Positions 1-8,349 of a stretch of 64,000 nucleotides of DNA are shown one piece after another (the stretch's first letter is position 1; each line of letters opens with the position of its first letter). The DNA is taken from contig NZ_CP151099.1 of the NCBI RefSeq assembly GCF_038096175.1, positions 4,372,501 to 4,436,500 of the forward strand, in the 5' to 3' direction. The notes under the pieces were generated by a model. It did not search any database and was not told the origin of the DNA. It was given only the letters and a program-made list of their open reading frames with translations. This stretch comes from Nostoc sp. UHCC 0302 (lineage in GTDB: Bacteria; Cyanobacteriota; Cyanobacteriia; Cyanobacteriales; Nostocaceae). The position numbers were made by a program, and so were the translations under genes.

Positions 1-216
1 CCACTCTGGTAATCCCCATCGACAACCCCATCGCCAAGAGGTACGGATAATTTTTACTTTTGCCTGTTCGATAGACTGAAGTAAGGGTGACTTTTGACCC
101 CAACACACAAGGCGACAATCAAAATTTTTAGCTTGAAGATAACAAAGAAGATTCTTAGCGAATGTTTCGATTCCTCCTATTGGTGCAAATCCGCTAAAGT
201 AAAAAAGTATTTTCAT
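1..216 (-). CDS. Glycosyltransferase family 4, N-terminal fragment (runs off the left edge)
   Basis: Reading the minus strand from an ATG at 216 gives 72 open codons to the window edge. The product begins MKILFYFSGFAPIGGIETFA, the usual first beta strand and glycine-rich loop of a GT-B fold (GT4) glycosyltransferase that binds the acceptor. Only the N-terminus is present, so donor specificity cannot be judged. It lies 3 bp after the stop of the next minus-strand gene and is the last visible member of the glycosyltransferase operon. The incompleteness is due to the window boundary, not to visible damage. Confidence 0.75.
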   Translation of the reverse strand, partial: MKILFYFSGFAPIGGIETFAKNLLCYLQAKNFDCRLVCWGQKSPLLQSIEQAKVKIIRTSWRWGCRWGLPEW

Positions 217-219
217 GAT

Positions 220-1350
220 TTAAAACTTTAAGAGCCATTTCTTCAGAGTATGAGATCGTACTTGCCAAGTATTCTGATGTGCAAACTTTAGTTGCTTTAA
301 GCTTTTCTCGTCGGCTTCGGGCTTTTCTGAGCATCCTAATTGCTTATGGATAAGAACGATCGCATCTTCTGCGGAATGAACAATACTAATCCATTCAGGG
401 TATAAACGACACTCTGGTATATCAGTACTGATGATTGGACGACCACTGGCAATGCCATCCATAATTTTAGTAGGACAACATGCTTTATTAAAGCGATGTT
501 CGACTAAGTAGGGAATCCAGTTGACTGCAAAAGAACAGTAGTAGTCTGCAACTTTATCAGAAGGTACATAGCCAATATGGCGGACATTCGGTGATGTTAG
601 TACTGCCTGACGGGTTGCCTGCCAGTCTTTGTGGTCAAGCATATTTTGGTCTTCTAAACCACCGACAAACACAAAGGTTATTTGTGGGCAAGCGGTTATA
701 ACTTGGTAAATTAATTGCCAGTCTAAGCGATCGCCTAAATTACCAACGTAACCCACAGTCATTGCTTCTGGAGGCTTTTCCGGTTGGCAATTAATGTAGG
801 TAGATATGACTCCATGAGGATAATGGTAAATGTGGGAAGCCCTGTGAGGATGACGTTTCTGAAAGGTCTTCAATTGAGACTGGGAAGCACAGAGAGTTAT
901 TGCTGCACGTTCAATTAATTCTTTTTCTTGTTGAAGAATTTGCTGTTCTCGGTAAGGTCGATAAGGAACGTAATCATCAAAGTTATAATAAATTAGGTGA
1001 TCGCTCGGCACTTTACGTACCCATGAGGCAATATAAGGCTCGGTAACTATTACCCAAGGATGTTCACCAGAAAGTTTGGTTAGTTGTTGACACCAGTGCC
1101 GAATTAATTGCTGTAAATAAAATCGAAATAACTTTTCTAATTGCCCTGCATAGCCTGTTGGCATTATCTGCATTGTCCGCTTCAGCAAGGGAGGAGGAAT
1201 TCTTTTAGACCAACTGGGGTGAAGAAGATTATAGGTTCCCCAGTCATAAAATTGAACCGCATGGGTATGGTGATACTCGGACAAAGCTTCTGCTAAACCA
1301 TAAGTCCAAGGAGTATTGGCACTAAAAAGTAGAAAACTGAGTTTTCCCAT
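220..1350 (-). CDS. Glycosyltransferase, GT-B fold (group 1 type)
   Basis: The 376-residue protein begins MGKLSFLLFSANTPW and looks cytosolic, with no signal peptide. Its C-terminal half carries the nucleotide-sugar-binding features of GT-B enzymes: a strand-loop around VGYVGNLGDR near residue 200 and the segment KIMDGIASGRPIISTD near 305, where the acidic/glycine-rich part normally holds the donor diphosphate. An N-terminal YYNFDDYVPYR segment is typical of a subgroup of putative surface-sugar transferases. It is likely to add one sugar to the polysaccharide repeat made by this locus. The donor is unknown. It sits 32 bp after the upstream GT4 gene and 3 bp before the next. Confidence 0.8.
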   Translation of the reverse strand: MGKLSFLLFSANTPWTYGLAEALSEYHHTHAVQFYDWGTYNLLHPSWSKRIPPPLLKRTMQIMPTGYAGQLEKLFRFYLQQLIRHWCQQLTKLSGEHPWVIVTEPYIASWVRKVPSDHLIYYNFDDYVPYRPYREQQILQQEKELIERAAITLCASQSQLKTFQKRHPHRASHIYHYPHGVISTYINCQPEKPPEAMTVGYVGNLGDRLDWQLIYQVITACPQITFVFVGGLEDQNMLDHKDWQATRQAVLTSPNVRHIGYVPSDKVADYYCSFAVNWIPYLVEHRFNKACCPTKIMDGIASGRPIISTDIPECRLYPEWISIVHSAEDAIVLIHKQLGCSEKPEADEKSLKQLKFAHQNTWQVRSHTLKKWLLKF

Positions 1351-1382
1351 ATATATATTTAATATTTATTTCATATAGATAT

Positions 1383-2570
1383 TTACCATCCGTGTAGATC
1401 ATTCAGCCAGTAGCTAAGAATGGGCGATCGCCCAATAAATTCTCGAATGGCTGAGCGCAAAGCGGGGGGCAAAAGCTGAAAACGTCGAAATGGAGGTTTA
1501 AAAGCTGGTGGTTGTTGACCTTGTTTACTCCTTGCAATAGGTTTGAGTTTGGTAATTTGATGGATAAGAGATTCGTACCCTTGCCACATAACTGCTTCAT
1601 CGAACTCAGAACGGGCGCGTTCAATTACAGCAGCACCGAAAGCTTGATAATTTTCACAGGCGTACAGGACTTGTTTGGCTAAGGCTTCTGTGTTGCCTAA
1701 TGGTGCAAACAATCCTGTTGTATTTGGTGTGGCGATTTCTTTTGTACCACTGTCAACATCCCAAGCAACTGGTACACAACCCATACTCATCGCTTCAACC
1801 GTACTCATACCAAATGCCTCAAAGTGACTCAGCATGAGTAAAACTTTTGCTGATGCAGCAGTGGAGAAAATTAACTCACGTTGCACATGACCATAAACTT
1901 GAATACGTTCAGAATTAGGCAAATTTTCAATTTTTTTCTTAAATTCTGGAGCTAGATTGCCGAACCAATGTAGCTTTCCCTTAAATTCTTGTTTAACTAA
2001 TTGTTTCCACAAGTTTAAAACATCCAAGCTCCCCTTCACCAAATTCTCACCGCCGAGAAATATTAGGTCATCTTGCCGTTCTACATTTATATCTGGCTTC
2101 TGGGGAAAGGCAGTGCCATTGCAAATTACAGACAGTTTATGAGGTTGTTTGAGGAGATGCCTAAATTTACTAGCTACAGTTTCAGATACCGCAACCATTG
2201 CCTCTAAATTATCTTCTTCTTCCAAACCTGGCCGCCAAGCCGAAGGTGGGGCATCATGAGCGACGTAAACACACTTGGTAGTTGAAGGCAAGTAGGGAAT
2301 TACAGGGTCAAACTCGCTACAGCTATTAAAAAATACCAGATCCTGTGGATTGTTTTTAAGCCATTGTAATAAAAGTGTAGGTGTTTCTGGTACACAAGCA
2401 TGTAATCCTAAAGATGCTACTAGGAAATCATCACTAGTAATCCATGTGGGTTTAGCTAGTAGGAGCATTGTTGTCTCGTGTCCAGCTTTAGCTGCTTGCT
2501 GACAACAAGACAAAGCAACAGGAGATATACCACCGCTCTTATCGCTAGGAAGTAACCAACAAAGTTTCAT
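1383..2570 (-). CDS. Glycosyltransferase family 4
   Basis: A 395-residue GT-B glycosyltransferase. The N-terminal start MKLCWLLPSDKSGGISPVAL has the acceptor-side glycine motif, and the donor-side domain shows SHFEAFGMSTVEAMSMG (about residues 248-264), the E-x7-E signature of retaining GT4 enzymes. It is preceded by strand FLGGENLVKG. No membrane segment is apparent. It is separated by only 10 bp from the upstream GT2 gene, so co-transcription and coupled translation are likely. The sugar it transfers cannot be told from sequence alone. Confidence 0.85.
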   Translation of the reverse strand: MKLCWLLPSDKSGGISPVALSCCQQAAKAGHETTMLLLAKPTWITSDDFLVASLGLHACVPETPTLLLQWLKNNPQDLVFFNSCSEFDPVIPYLPSTTKCVYVAHDAPPSAWRPGLEEEDNLEAMVAVSETVASKFRHLLKQPHKLSVICNGTAFPQKPDINVERQDDLIFLGGENLVKGSLDVLNLWKQLVKQEFKGKLHWFGNLAPEFKKKIENLPNSERIQVYGHVQRELIFSTAASAKVLLMLSHFEAFGMSTVEAMSMGCVPVAWDVDSGTKEIATPNTTGLFAPLGNTEALAKQVLYACENYQAFGAAVIERARSEFDEAVMWQGYESLIHQITKLKPIARSKQGQQPPAFKPPFRRFQLLPPALRSAIREFIGRSPILSYWLNDLHGW

Positions 2571-2580
2571 TTATAAAAAT

Positions 2581-3600
2581 TTAGTTTGATAAACTAATTG
2601 ACTTTTCATTAAATAGGATTGAGCAGATATAATTCTTATACTTTTCTATATTTAGATTATTAGATGCCCCTGTTTGTACCTTTGGCTTTCGCAAAGCTTT
2701 TACAGTTACAAACCAGGGAAAAGCAAAAATAAATGGCCAAAGCATTTTATTGGAGATAACAATCTCTAACCATTTTTTTAGTAAGAATAATTTTTGATTT
2801 GATGAAAGAGCAGTCCGCAAAGTTGACCAGCATTGTTCCAGGCGCAAGAAAAACTGTTGAGATAATGGAATACCTAACCTTTCCTGATAAGGATTAGCAT
2901 TTGATGTCAGCCACAAGACATCTCTAGCTACGGTGTTACCTGAAGCCCAATTATCTGTTTTAGTTATTTGATCTGCATGGAAGCGGTAAGCAAAAATAGG
3001 TTCATTTACAGCAGTTACAGGGTATTTTGAGGAGAGTGAAACAAATATATCCCAATCTCCTATAACAATAGTGTTGAAGCCTCCAATCCCACTCAACAAT
3101 TCTGTACGATACATACAAGCACTAGGATTAAAACACCTGTAGTCTTCCAGTCTTGCCCATTGCCTCTTAGTTCTTAATTTAGGAACATAAGGTTCACAAT
3201 AATCAAATAAATTGACTTGATTCTGCTCTGGAATTTCCTCAAACTCCAATATTCCTCCCAAACAAAGTGCTGCACTAGGTTCTTCTTGAAGAGTTTTAAT
3301 TTGCTTCTCTAAAGCTTCTGGAAAAAGTAAGTCATCACTATCTAAGTATTTTATAAATGTTGTTTGACAAAGTTTTAGACCTCGCATAAAGTTTCTATAC
3401 TGCCCTACGTTATTTTCATAATGGTAGTATTCAATCTTTAAATCTGTAAATTTGTCTACTACCTCTTTGAGATTCTCTGTTGAGGCATCATCGCAAACAA
3501 TCACAACAAAATCTTTGTAAGTTTGCCATCGTAGAGATTCTAATGCTTGAGCCAGCATTCTGGCACGATTATAGATAGGAATAATTACTGTTAATTCCAT
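2581..3600 (-). CDS. Glycosyltransferase family 2
   Basis: A 339-residue GT-A fold enzyme that starts directly with the nucleotide-binding strand MELTVIIPIYNRARML, followed by VIVCDDAS and the metal-binding YLDSDDLL near residue 90. This is the inverting GT2 layout. A hydrophobic patch near residue 280 (LWPFIFAFPWFVTV) may let the C-terminus touch the membrane where the lipid-linked acceptor lies. It is 13 bp downstream of another GT2 gene in the same operon. Acceptor and donor are unknown. Confidence 0.85.
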   Translation of the reverse strand: MELTVIIPIYNRARMLAQALESLRWQTYKDFVVIVCDDASTENLKEVVDKFTDLKIEYYHYENNVGQYRNFMRGLKLCQTTFIKYLDSDDLLFPEALEKQIKTLQEEPSAALCLGGILEFEEIPEQNQVNLFDYCEPYVPKLRTKRQWARLEDYRCFNPSACMYRTELLSGIGGFNTIVIGDWDIFVSLSSKYPVTAVNEPIFAYRFHADQITKTDNWASGNTVARDVLWLTSNANPYQERLGIPLSQQFFLRLEQCWSTLRTALSSNQKLFLLKKWLEIVISNKMLWPFIFAFPWFVTVKALRKPKVQTGASNNLNIEKYKNYICSILFNEKSISLSN

Positions 3601-3613
3601 AGATTTAATGTAT

Positions 3614-4648
3614 TTAATTTGTTTGATTTACTAAATGTATTTTTTCTTGGATATTGCGTATTTTGTTTACTATTGTGAGGTAAATAAATTTAATACATAT
3701 CCACGAGGCATAAAAAAGCATCTTCAATGAGAAACTACCAATAAAAGCTTCTCGAATTTGGTTTATAGCAGCATAGGTATCACCTTTATTAACTAATTGG
3801 CTTGCAAAACCAAGAGCCAGAAAAGCATATCCATGTAATGATTTTTGGGTAACTTGATTAACACGATCACTCGGTAAATAATGCTTAATTATACCAATAG
3901 CTCTAATTATATCTTTAGTATTCTCACCGCTACGGTGATAACGACCTGTGTTGGAATTGGAGTGTATGCGATATACTGCTAGCGGTTCAACTTCATACCA
4001 TACTGAATAGTGAGCAGCAATACGAACCCACATTTCCCAATCTTCACTCCAGGACAAGCGGTAATCAAAACCTCCTAGCCTTTCATATACGTTGCGCTGC
4101 ACCACAATTGAAGGTGTTTGAATACGCTGATATTCAGCAATTCGCTCTAACCAATTGCTTAAAACACCACTTTCTGATTGTTCTAAAGTAGAAATTCCCA
4201 TCCAGTGCCCGTGTTCATCCATAGTGAGATTGCGGCAGAAAGCCGCTCCAATGTTAGGGTTTTCTTCAAAGGCCAGCTGCAACTTACGATAAAAGCCATC
4301 ACGCACACAATCATCCCCATGTAACTGATGAATCAACTTTCCTCGTGCGCGTTTCAAACAAGTGTCAAAATTTTTTGTGTGACCTACATTCTCTGGTTGG
4401 CGATAGAATCCAACACGATCACCTCCTAGTTCCCGAACCACTGCTTCGGGATCATCTTTTGTGGAGTGATCGTCCACTACTTCGATCTGCATGATATCTG
4501 GTCCCGGATCTTGCGCCAAGACGCTTGCCAGGGTCTCTCGCAGATAGTTGGCACAATTGTAGGTAGGAATCATTACAGACCAGAGCGGGCGAGGTGTTCC
4601 ATCTGGGATAGGTGGAATAACTGCACGAAAAGAATTATGTTCGCTCAT
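3614..4648 (-). CDS. Glycosyltransferase family 2
   Basis: A GT-A fold protein of 344 residues when started at the ATG at 4648 (MSEHNSFRAV). A GGAG lies 11 nt upstream of this ATG. An earlier in-frame ATG at 4675 would overlap the preceding gene and add nine residues, so I prefer 4648. The strand SVMIPTYNCANYLRET, then EVVDDHSTKDD and the metal site LHGDDCVRDGF give the GT2 pattern. A later SWSEDWEMWVRIA segment matches the ED-W motif in which the catalytic base usually lies. A hydrophobic C-terminal stretch (ASWICIKFIYLTIV) may dock it at the membrane. Confidence 0.85.
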   Translation of the reverse strand: MSEHNSFRAVIPPIPDGTPRPLWSVMIPTYNCANYLRETLASVLAQDPGPDIMQIEVVDDHSTKDDPEAVVRELGGDRVGFYRQPENVGHTKNFDTCLKRARGKLIHQLHGDDCVRDGFYRKLQLAFEENPNIGAAFCRNLTMDEHGHWMGISTLEQSESGVLSNWLERIAEYQRIQTPSIVVQRNVYERLGGFDYRLSWSEDWEMWVRIAAHYSVWYEVEPLAVYRIHSNSNTGRYHRSGENTKDIIRAIGIIKHYLPSDRVNQVTQKSLHGYAFLALGFASQLVNKGDTYAAINQIREAFIGSFSLKMLFYASWICIKFIYLTIVNKIRNIQEKIHLVNQTN

Positions 4649-4664
4649 ATTTTTGTCATCTCCA

Positions 4665-6323
4665 TTACAAACCATAACGTAAGCGCCTATAGAATTTTTG
4701 TAAACGCCTATAGAGCCATTCGGGTACCAATAAGCTAGTCAGACTCATCCGCTCAAAGTTACCCATTTTTATTTGTCTAAGCCAGCAGGAAAACCTTTTA
4801 TCGAATGGCATTACTCCCACGCGGTCAAAAATGAGCTGCTCAAGGTCAAGATTATTGAAAGGACAAACTTTCTGTAAAAAGACATCGGGTTCGCCAATAA
4901 ATATTTCATCCTGTGGAGCCGATGTTACAGTTATCCGAGGCAAAGTGGTAGCACGGAGATATACTTCTTCTAAAGACTGCTGCCAATTACTTGCTGTATG
5001 TGTCTCCTCGATCTTTCTTCTGGTCGCTTCCCCAAGGGATAGCCTGAACTCCTCATCTTCGACCAAATGTGATAAAACCACCGTGTACTCTTCAAGATCC
5101 TGTACACGAATCAAATTGCCTGTCAAACCAGGCATATCAGCACCAAGGATTTCGCAGGCATCTGAGGAGTATTGGTAGCGAGCCACCAAAGGTACGCCAT
5201 AGCTTCCAGCTTCTAGCAGTGATGTAATTGATATGAAAGGATATGAGTCAACATATATGTCGGCCGCCTGGTAAAACACAGCTGTATCCGGAGTTTCTTC
5301 AAGAACTCGTATTCTTCCCTGAGTTTGCTGAATCGCTTCTGACCAATCTTCGCGATTGCCTGGACCAATAACAATCAGGATAGCTCGCTTATATTTTTTC
5401 AATAATGGCAGATGTATATCTGCAAAGCTAGTACCATCTAATGTTTTGTACTTTACAGCTCTAGCAATAGATAGAAGCAGCACGCTGTTTTCGTCAATAC
5501 CAAGCTGTCGCTTTGCCTCTAAGCGGGAAAGCATCCGGCGAACAGGCTCCACAATGGTAGGAAGAACCATGTTACGCATTGATTCAATGCCTCTACGCTG
5601 TTGAGATAGACGCATACCAGAACCACGCAAATTAGCAACAACATCACTGATACATACTCCCGTCCAAAAACGCTCGTCAGCGTGATTCACATAAATAATC
5701 GGCGGAGATAGCTCTCTATGTGCAAATGCAATGATAGGTACACTACCATCCTGCAGTGTATGCAATACAACCATATCAGCTGATGTGGCAATTTCGCGTA
5801 ATCGTTTGGCACGAGAGATAAAATTCCCAATAGTTTCATTTAAAGCATATATTTTGCCGTGGCTTTTAAATACGGCATCTTTTAAGACTTTAGGCGCATC
5901 AGCTACTGTCATCTGAGTCAATACTATTGAGTGTGAACGCTCGGCATCCTGCTGAATCCAACGCCAAAGTAGTCTGGAATGCCCACCAGTATTCCATACC
6001 CCATAAACAACATGCAGTATATTTTTTGGCATTCCATGCAATGAGCTATTTTCATTGCAATGACGACTGTTTTGTAAAGTTTTTCTGCCAATTGTAAGGA
6101 GAAGATTTTCGAGTTCTGGACTAACAAAAAGACCACAATGTTGACTGAGCGATGCATATTCAACTGCTATATCTCCATAAATAGCTGCCATGTTATAGTT
6201 ACCTTGCTCCAAACAGTCTTTTGCTTGTGCCACTAAACTGCGGAACACCTTAAAGTTTTTGGGAATTTGGCGACTACCTTCTTCGTGCCAAACACTAAGT
6301 GTATCGTTCGCTATTTTCTCCAT
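4665..6323 (-). CDS. Glycosyltransferase, GT4-like, with N-terminal helical extension
   Basis: A 552-residue protein. Residues 1-95 are a helical region (NYNMAAIYGDIAVEYAS) that resembles the small repeat-like domain seen before some surface-sugar glycosyltransferases. A GT-B core follows: HVVYGVWNTGGHSRLLWRW at about 103 is the acceptor-side loop, and ITSLLEAGSYGVPLVARYQ near 365 is the donor-side loop. About 110 residues follow the core and are unassigned. It is the first gene after the terminator at 6413-6446, so it probably starts the glycosyltransferase transcription unit. Specificity is unknown. Confidence 0.75.
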   Translation of the reverse strand: MEKIANDTLSVWHEEGSRQIPKNFKVFRSLVAQAKDCLEQGNYNMAAIYGDIAVEYASLSQHCGLFVSPELENLLLTIGRKTLQNSRHCNENSSLHGMPKNILHVVYGVWNTGGHSRLLWRWIQQDAERSHSIVLTQMTVADAPKVLKDAVFKSHGKIYALNETIGNFISRAKRLREIATSADMVVLHTLQDGSVPIIAFAHRELSPPIIYVNHADERFWTGVCISDVVANLRGSGMRLSQQRRGIESMRNMVLPTIVEPVRRMLSRLEAKRQLGIDENSVLLLSIARAVKYKTLDGTSFADIHLPLLKKYKRAILIVIGPGNREDWSEAIQQTQGRIRVLEETPDTAVFYQAADIYVDSYPFISITSLLEAGSYGVPLVARYQYSSDACEILGADMPGLTGNLIRVQDLEEYTVVLSHLVEDEEFRLSLGEATRRKIEETHTASNWQQSLEEVYLRATTLPRITVTSAPQDEIFIGEPDVFLQKVCPFNNLDLEQLIFDRVGVMPFDKRFSCWLRQIKMGNFERMSLTSLLVPEWLYRRLQKFYRRLRYGL

Positions 6324-6412
6324 ACAATTTTTTTGTTGCGAACTCCCGCTAATTTTTGCTAACTCTATAAAGCATCAGTATATATTCTGAGAACTTCATC
6401 TCTATCAACTAG

Positions 6413-6446
6413 AAAAAACGATCGCCTACACAAAGAAAGGCGATCG
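6413..6446 (-). terminator. Rho-independent terminator built from two HIP1 cores
   Basis: On the minus strand a perfect 9-bp stem (CGATCGCCT, 6438-6446, pairing with 6419-6427) with a 10-nt loop is followed at once by six T residues (A6413-6418 on the plus strand). This is the classic intrinsic terminator form. It lies after the sugar aminotransferase gene and before the first glycosyltransferase gene, and so splits the locus into a precursor-synthesis unit and a transferase unit. Confidence 0.7.
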
Positions 6447-6586
6447 CGCTACTCAAATCTTGGAACACTTTACTAAGCTAGAAGCAGCGCTGCGATCGCT
6501 TTTGTGTTTAGGCATGACATGGTAACGGCGTTCAAATTTATCGCGTGTCAGGCGATCGCCATTTTCTACCAATAGCAACAATTTTG

Positions 6587-7783
6587 CTAGATTGCCCTTT
6601 TCAAAACCCCGATCGCCCGTTCCTGTTCCTGCTCGGTCATTTGATGGAACAGGGGCAAAATAATGGCCCGATCCTGTGCTTGTTCACTTTCAGTTAAGCG
6701 ATCACATTTTCCTAGTTCACAGTTACAAGCTCCCCGATTAGTGCTACACGACCAAGCTTCAATCTGATATGCTGGTTCGCGGTGAGCGCACATAATACCG
6801 CGTCGCGTAGCAATCCCAGCATCCAACATCACCTGCATTACTTGCACTTGGTCGCACTTTTCTGGTAAGCGTACACAGTAACTTTGCCAGTTACTTTTTG
6901 CCCATGCTGGTTCTATGGGTAATTTCAATCCCGGCACATCTGCCAACTGTTCATCATATCTTTGGGCTAAGTAACGGCGACGTTCTACAATCTCTGGTAG
7001 GCGTTTGAGCTGTTCCCGTCCTACTGCTGCTTGAATGTCGGTCATCCGGTAGTTGTAGCCCAACATTGGGTAAGATTCAAAGATGACTTGTTTGGCTCCG
7101 TGGCGCACAGTGTCAGGTACGCTCATCCCATGTTGTCGCCAAAGGCGAAACTGTTTGTCCCATTCGGGATTATTTGTAGTCAACATCCCACCATCGCCTG
7201 TGCTAACTACTTTGCGTGGGTGAAAGGAAAAACAAGCGATATCTCCATGTGGCTTGCCGATTTTTTCCCATTGCCCATGCCAGAGAATTTCACTGCCGAT
7301 CGCACAGGCTGCATCTTCAATCACTGGTAGATTATACTGATGGGCAACATCTAATATAGCCTTCAGGTCGCAGGGCATCCCCATTTGGTGAACTAAGAGA
7401 ATGGCGCGGGTGCGTTCACTAATCGCATCTGCAATTAATACGGGGTTAATATTATAGCTTTGCGGTTCAATGTCCACAAACACAGGTGTTGCCCCACAGT
7501 AACGGATGCTGTTAGCGGTAGCAACATAAGAGTGGCTGACGGTAATTACCTCATCCCCAGGCTGTACACCTACAGCTAACAGCGCTAGGTGCAATGCTGT
7601 GGTGCAATTTGAGACAGCGCAAGCATACTTTGACCCTACGTAAGCGGCAAATTCCTGCTCAAAGGCAGCGACTTCTGGCCCTTGAGTCACCCAGCCTGAC
7701 ATAATAGCACGCTTGGCTGCTTCAGCTTCGGGTTCACCCATCCAGGGTTTTGCAATCGGAATATACTGCATTTTCTCAGACAT
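6587..7783 (-). CDS. DegT/DnrJ/EryC1/StrS-family sugar aminotransferase
   Basis: A 398-residue PLP-dependent enzyme expected to transaminate a nucleotide keto-sugar. The N-terminal IPIAKPWMGEPEAEAAKRAI opening, [13 protein letters not shown] phosphate-binding segment, EDAACAIGSE (PLP-contacting Asp) and FSFHPRKVVSTGDGGM with the Schiff-base lysine near residue 189 are all in order and at usual spacing. The start overlaps the stop of the epimerase gene by 8 bp (ATGTCTGA), implying translational coupling. A cysteine-rich insertion near residue 350 (CSTNRGACNCELGKC) is unusual and could bind metal. The substrate may be the keto-sugar made by the neighbouring epimerase/dehydratase, now disrupted. 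Confidence 0.9.
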   Translation of the reverse strand: MSEKMQYIPIAKPWMGEPEAEAAKRAIMSGWVTQGPEVAAFEQEFAAYVGSKYACAVSNCTTALHLALLAVGVQPGDEVITVSHSYVATANSIRYCGATPVFVDIEPQSYNINPVLIADAISERTRAILLVHQMGMPCDLKAILDVAHQYNLPVIEDAACAIGSEILWHGQWEKIGKPHGDIACFSFHPRKVVSTGDGGMLTTNNPEWDKQFRLWRQHGMSVPDTVRHGAKQVIFESYPMLGYNYRMTDIQAAVGREQLKRLPEIVERRRYLAQRYDEQLADVPGLKLPIEPAWAKSNWQSYCVRLPEKCDQVQVMQVMLDAGIATRRGIMCAHREPAYQIEAWSCSTNRGACNCELGKCDRLTESEQAQDRAIILPLFHQMTEQEQERAIGVLKRAI

Positions 7784-8342
7784 TGCTTGCTTCCTTTGCC
7801 AATTTCTGTTCGCGCCACCAATTCACCAACTGACGCAATCCTTCTTCTAAAGATACCTGTGTCTCAAAACCCAGTAGTTTTTTAGCTTTGCTGACATCTG
7901 CCAGTCTACGTGCTACGGGGTTAACTTTGCGCTCTGGGCCATATTCTGGTTGCAAATCTGATCCCATCACTTTGGCTAAACTATAAGCAAGGTCATTTAA
8001 GCTGCTTTCCACGCTACTGGCAATATTAAACACCTCATCAGTAACATCGGCTTTAGCAGCCAATATATTGGCTCTAGCAATGTCCTCAATATACACAAAA
8101 TCCATTGTCTGCTTGCCATCACCGAAAATTAGTGGCGCTTGACCTGCAACAATACGCTCCATCCAACGAATTAAGACCTCAGTGTAGACACCGTAAATAT
8201 CCATACGCGGCCCGTAGACGTTGAAATAGCGCAATGCTACATAGTTTAGCCCATACATATCGTAGAAACTGCGTAATAAGCCTTCATTAAAGACCTTAGC
8301 TGCACCGTAGATAGTGCGATTGTTATAACCTACATTCCGCAC
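7776..8342 (-). pseudogene. NAD-dependent epimerase/dehydratase, C-terminal part of an IS-split gene
   Basis: This encodes the second half of an extended short-chain dehydrogenase: TIYGAAK is the Tyr-x3-Lys catalytic pair, followed by the substrate-binding YFNVYGPR and a C-terminal helix. It lacks the NAD-binding Rossmann half, which is found at 10457-10884. The GTG at 8342 and the next few codons are IS sequence; true gene sequence begins at 8328. Joining 10884-10457 to 8322-7776 (one target copy removed) gives 975 bp in a single frame, 324 residues, with the join reading HHPYNNRTIYG. The fragment alone cannot bind NAD in the normal way, so the enzyme is almost certainly inactive. Confidence 0.93.
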
Positions 8343-8349
8343 TTCAAAT
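8323..8349. repeat. IS left end: target duplication TTATAA plus terminal inverted repeat
   Basis: TTATAA at 8323-8328 is the target-site copy. The element begins at 8329 with CCTACATTCCGCACTTCAAA. Its last 14 bases (TTCCGCACTTCAAA) are identical to the inverted sequence at the other end, and 17 of 20 terminal positions match overall. Confidence 0.85.
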
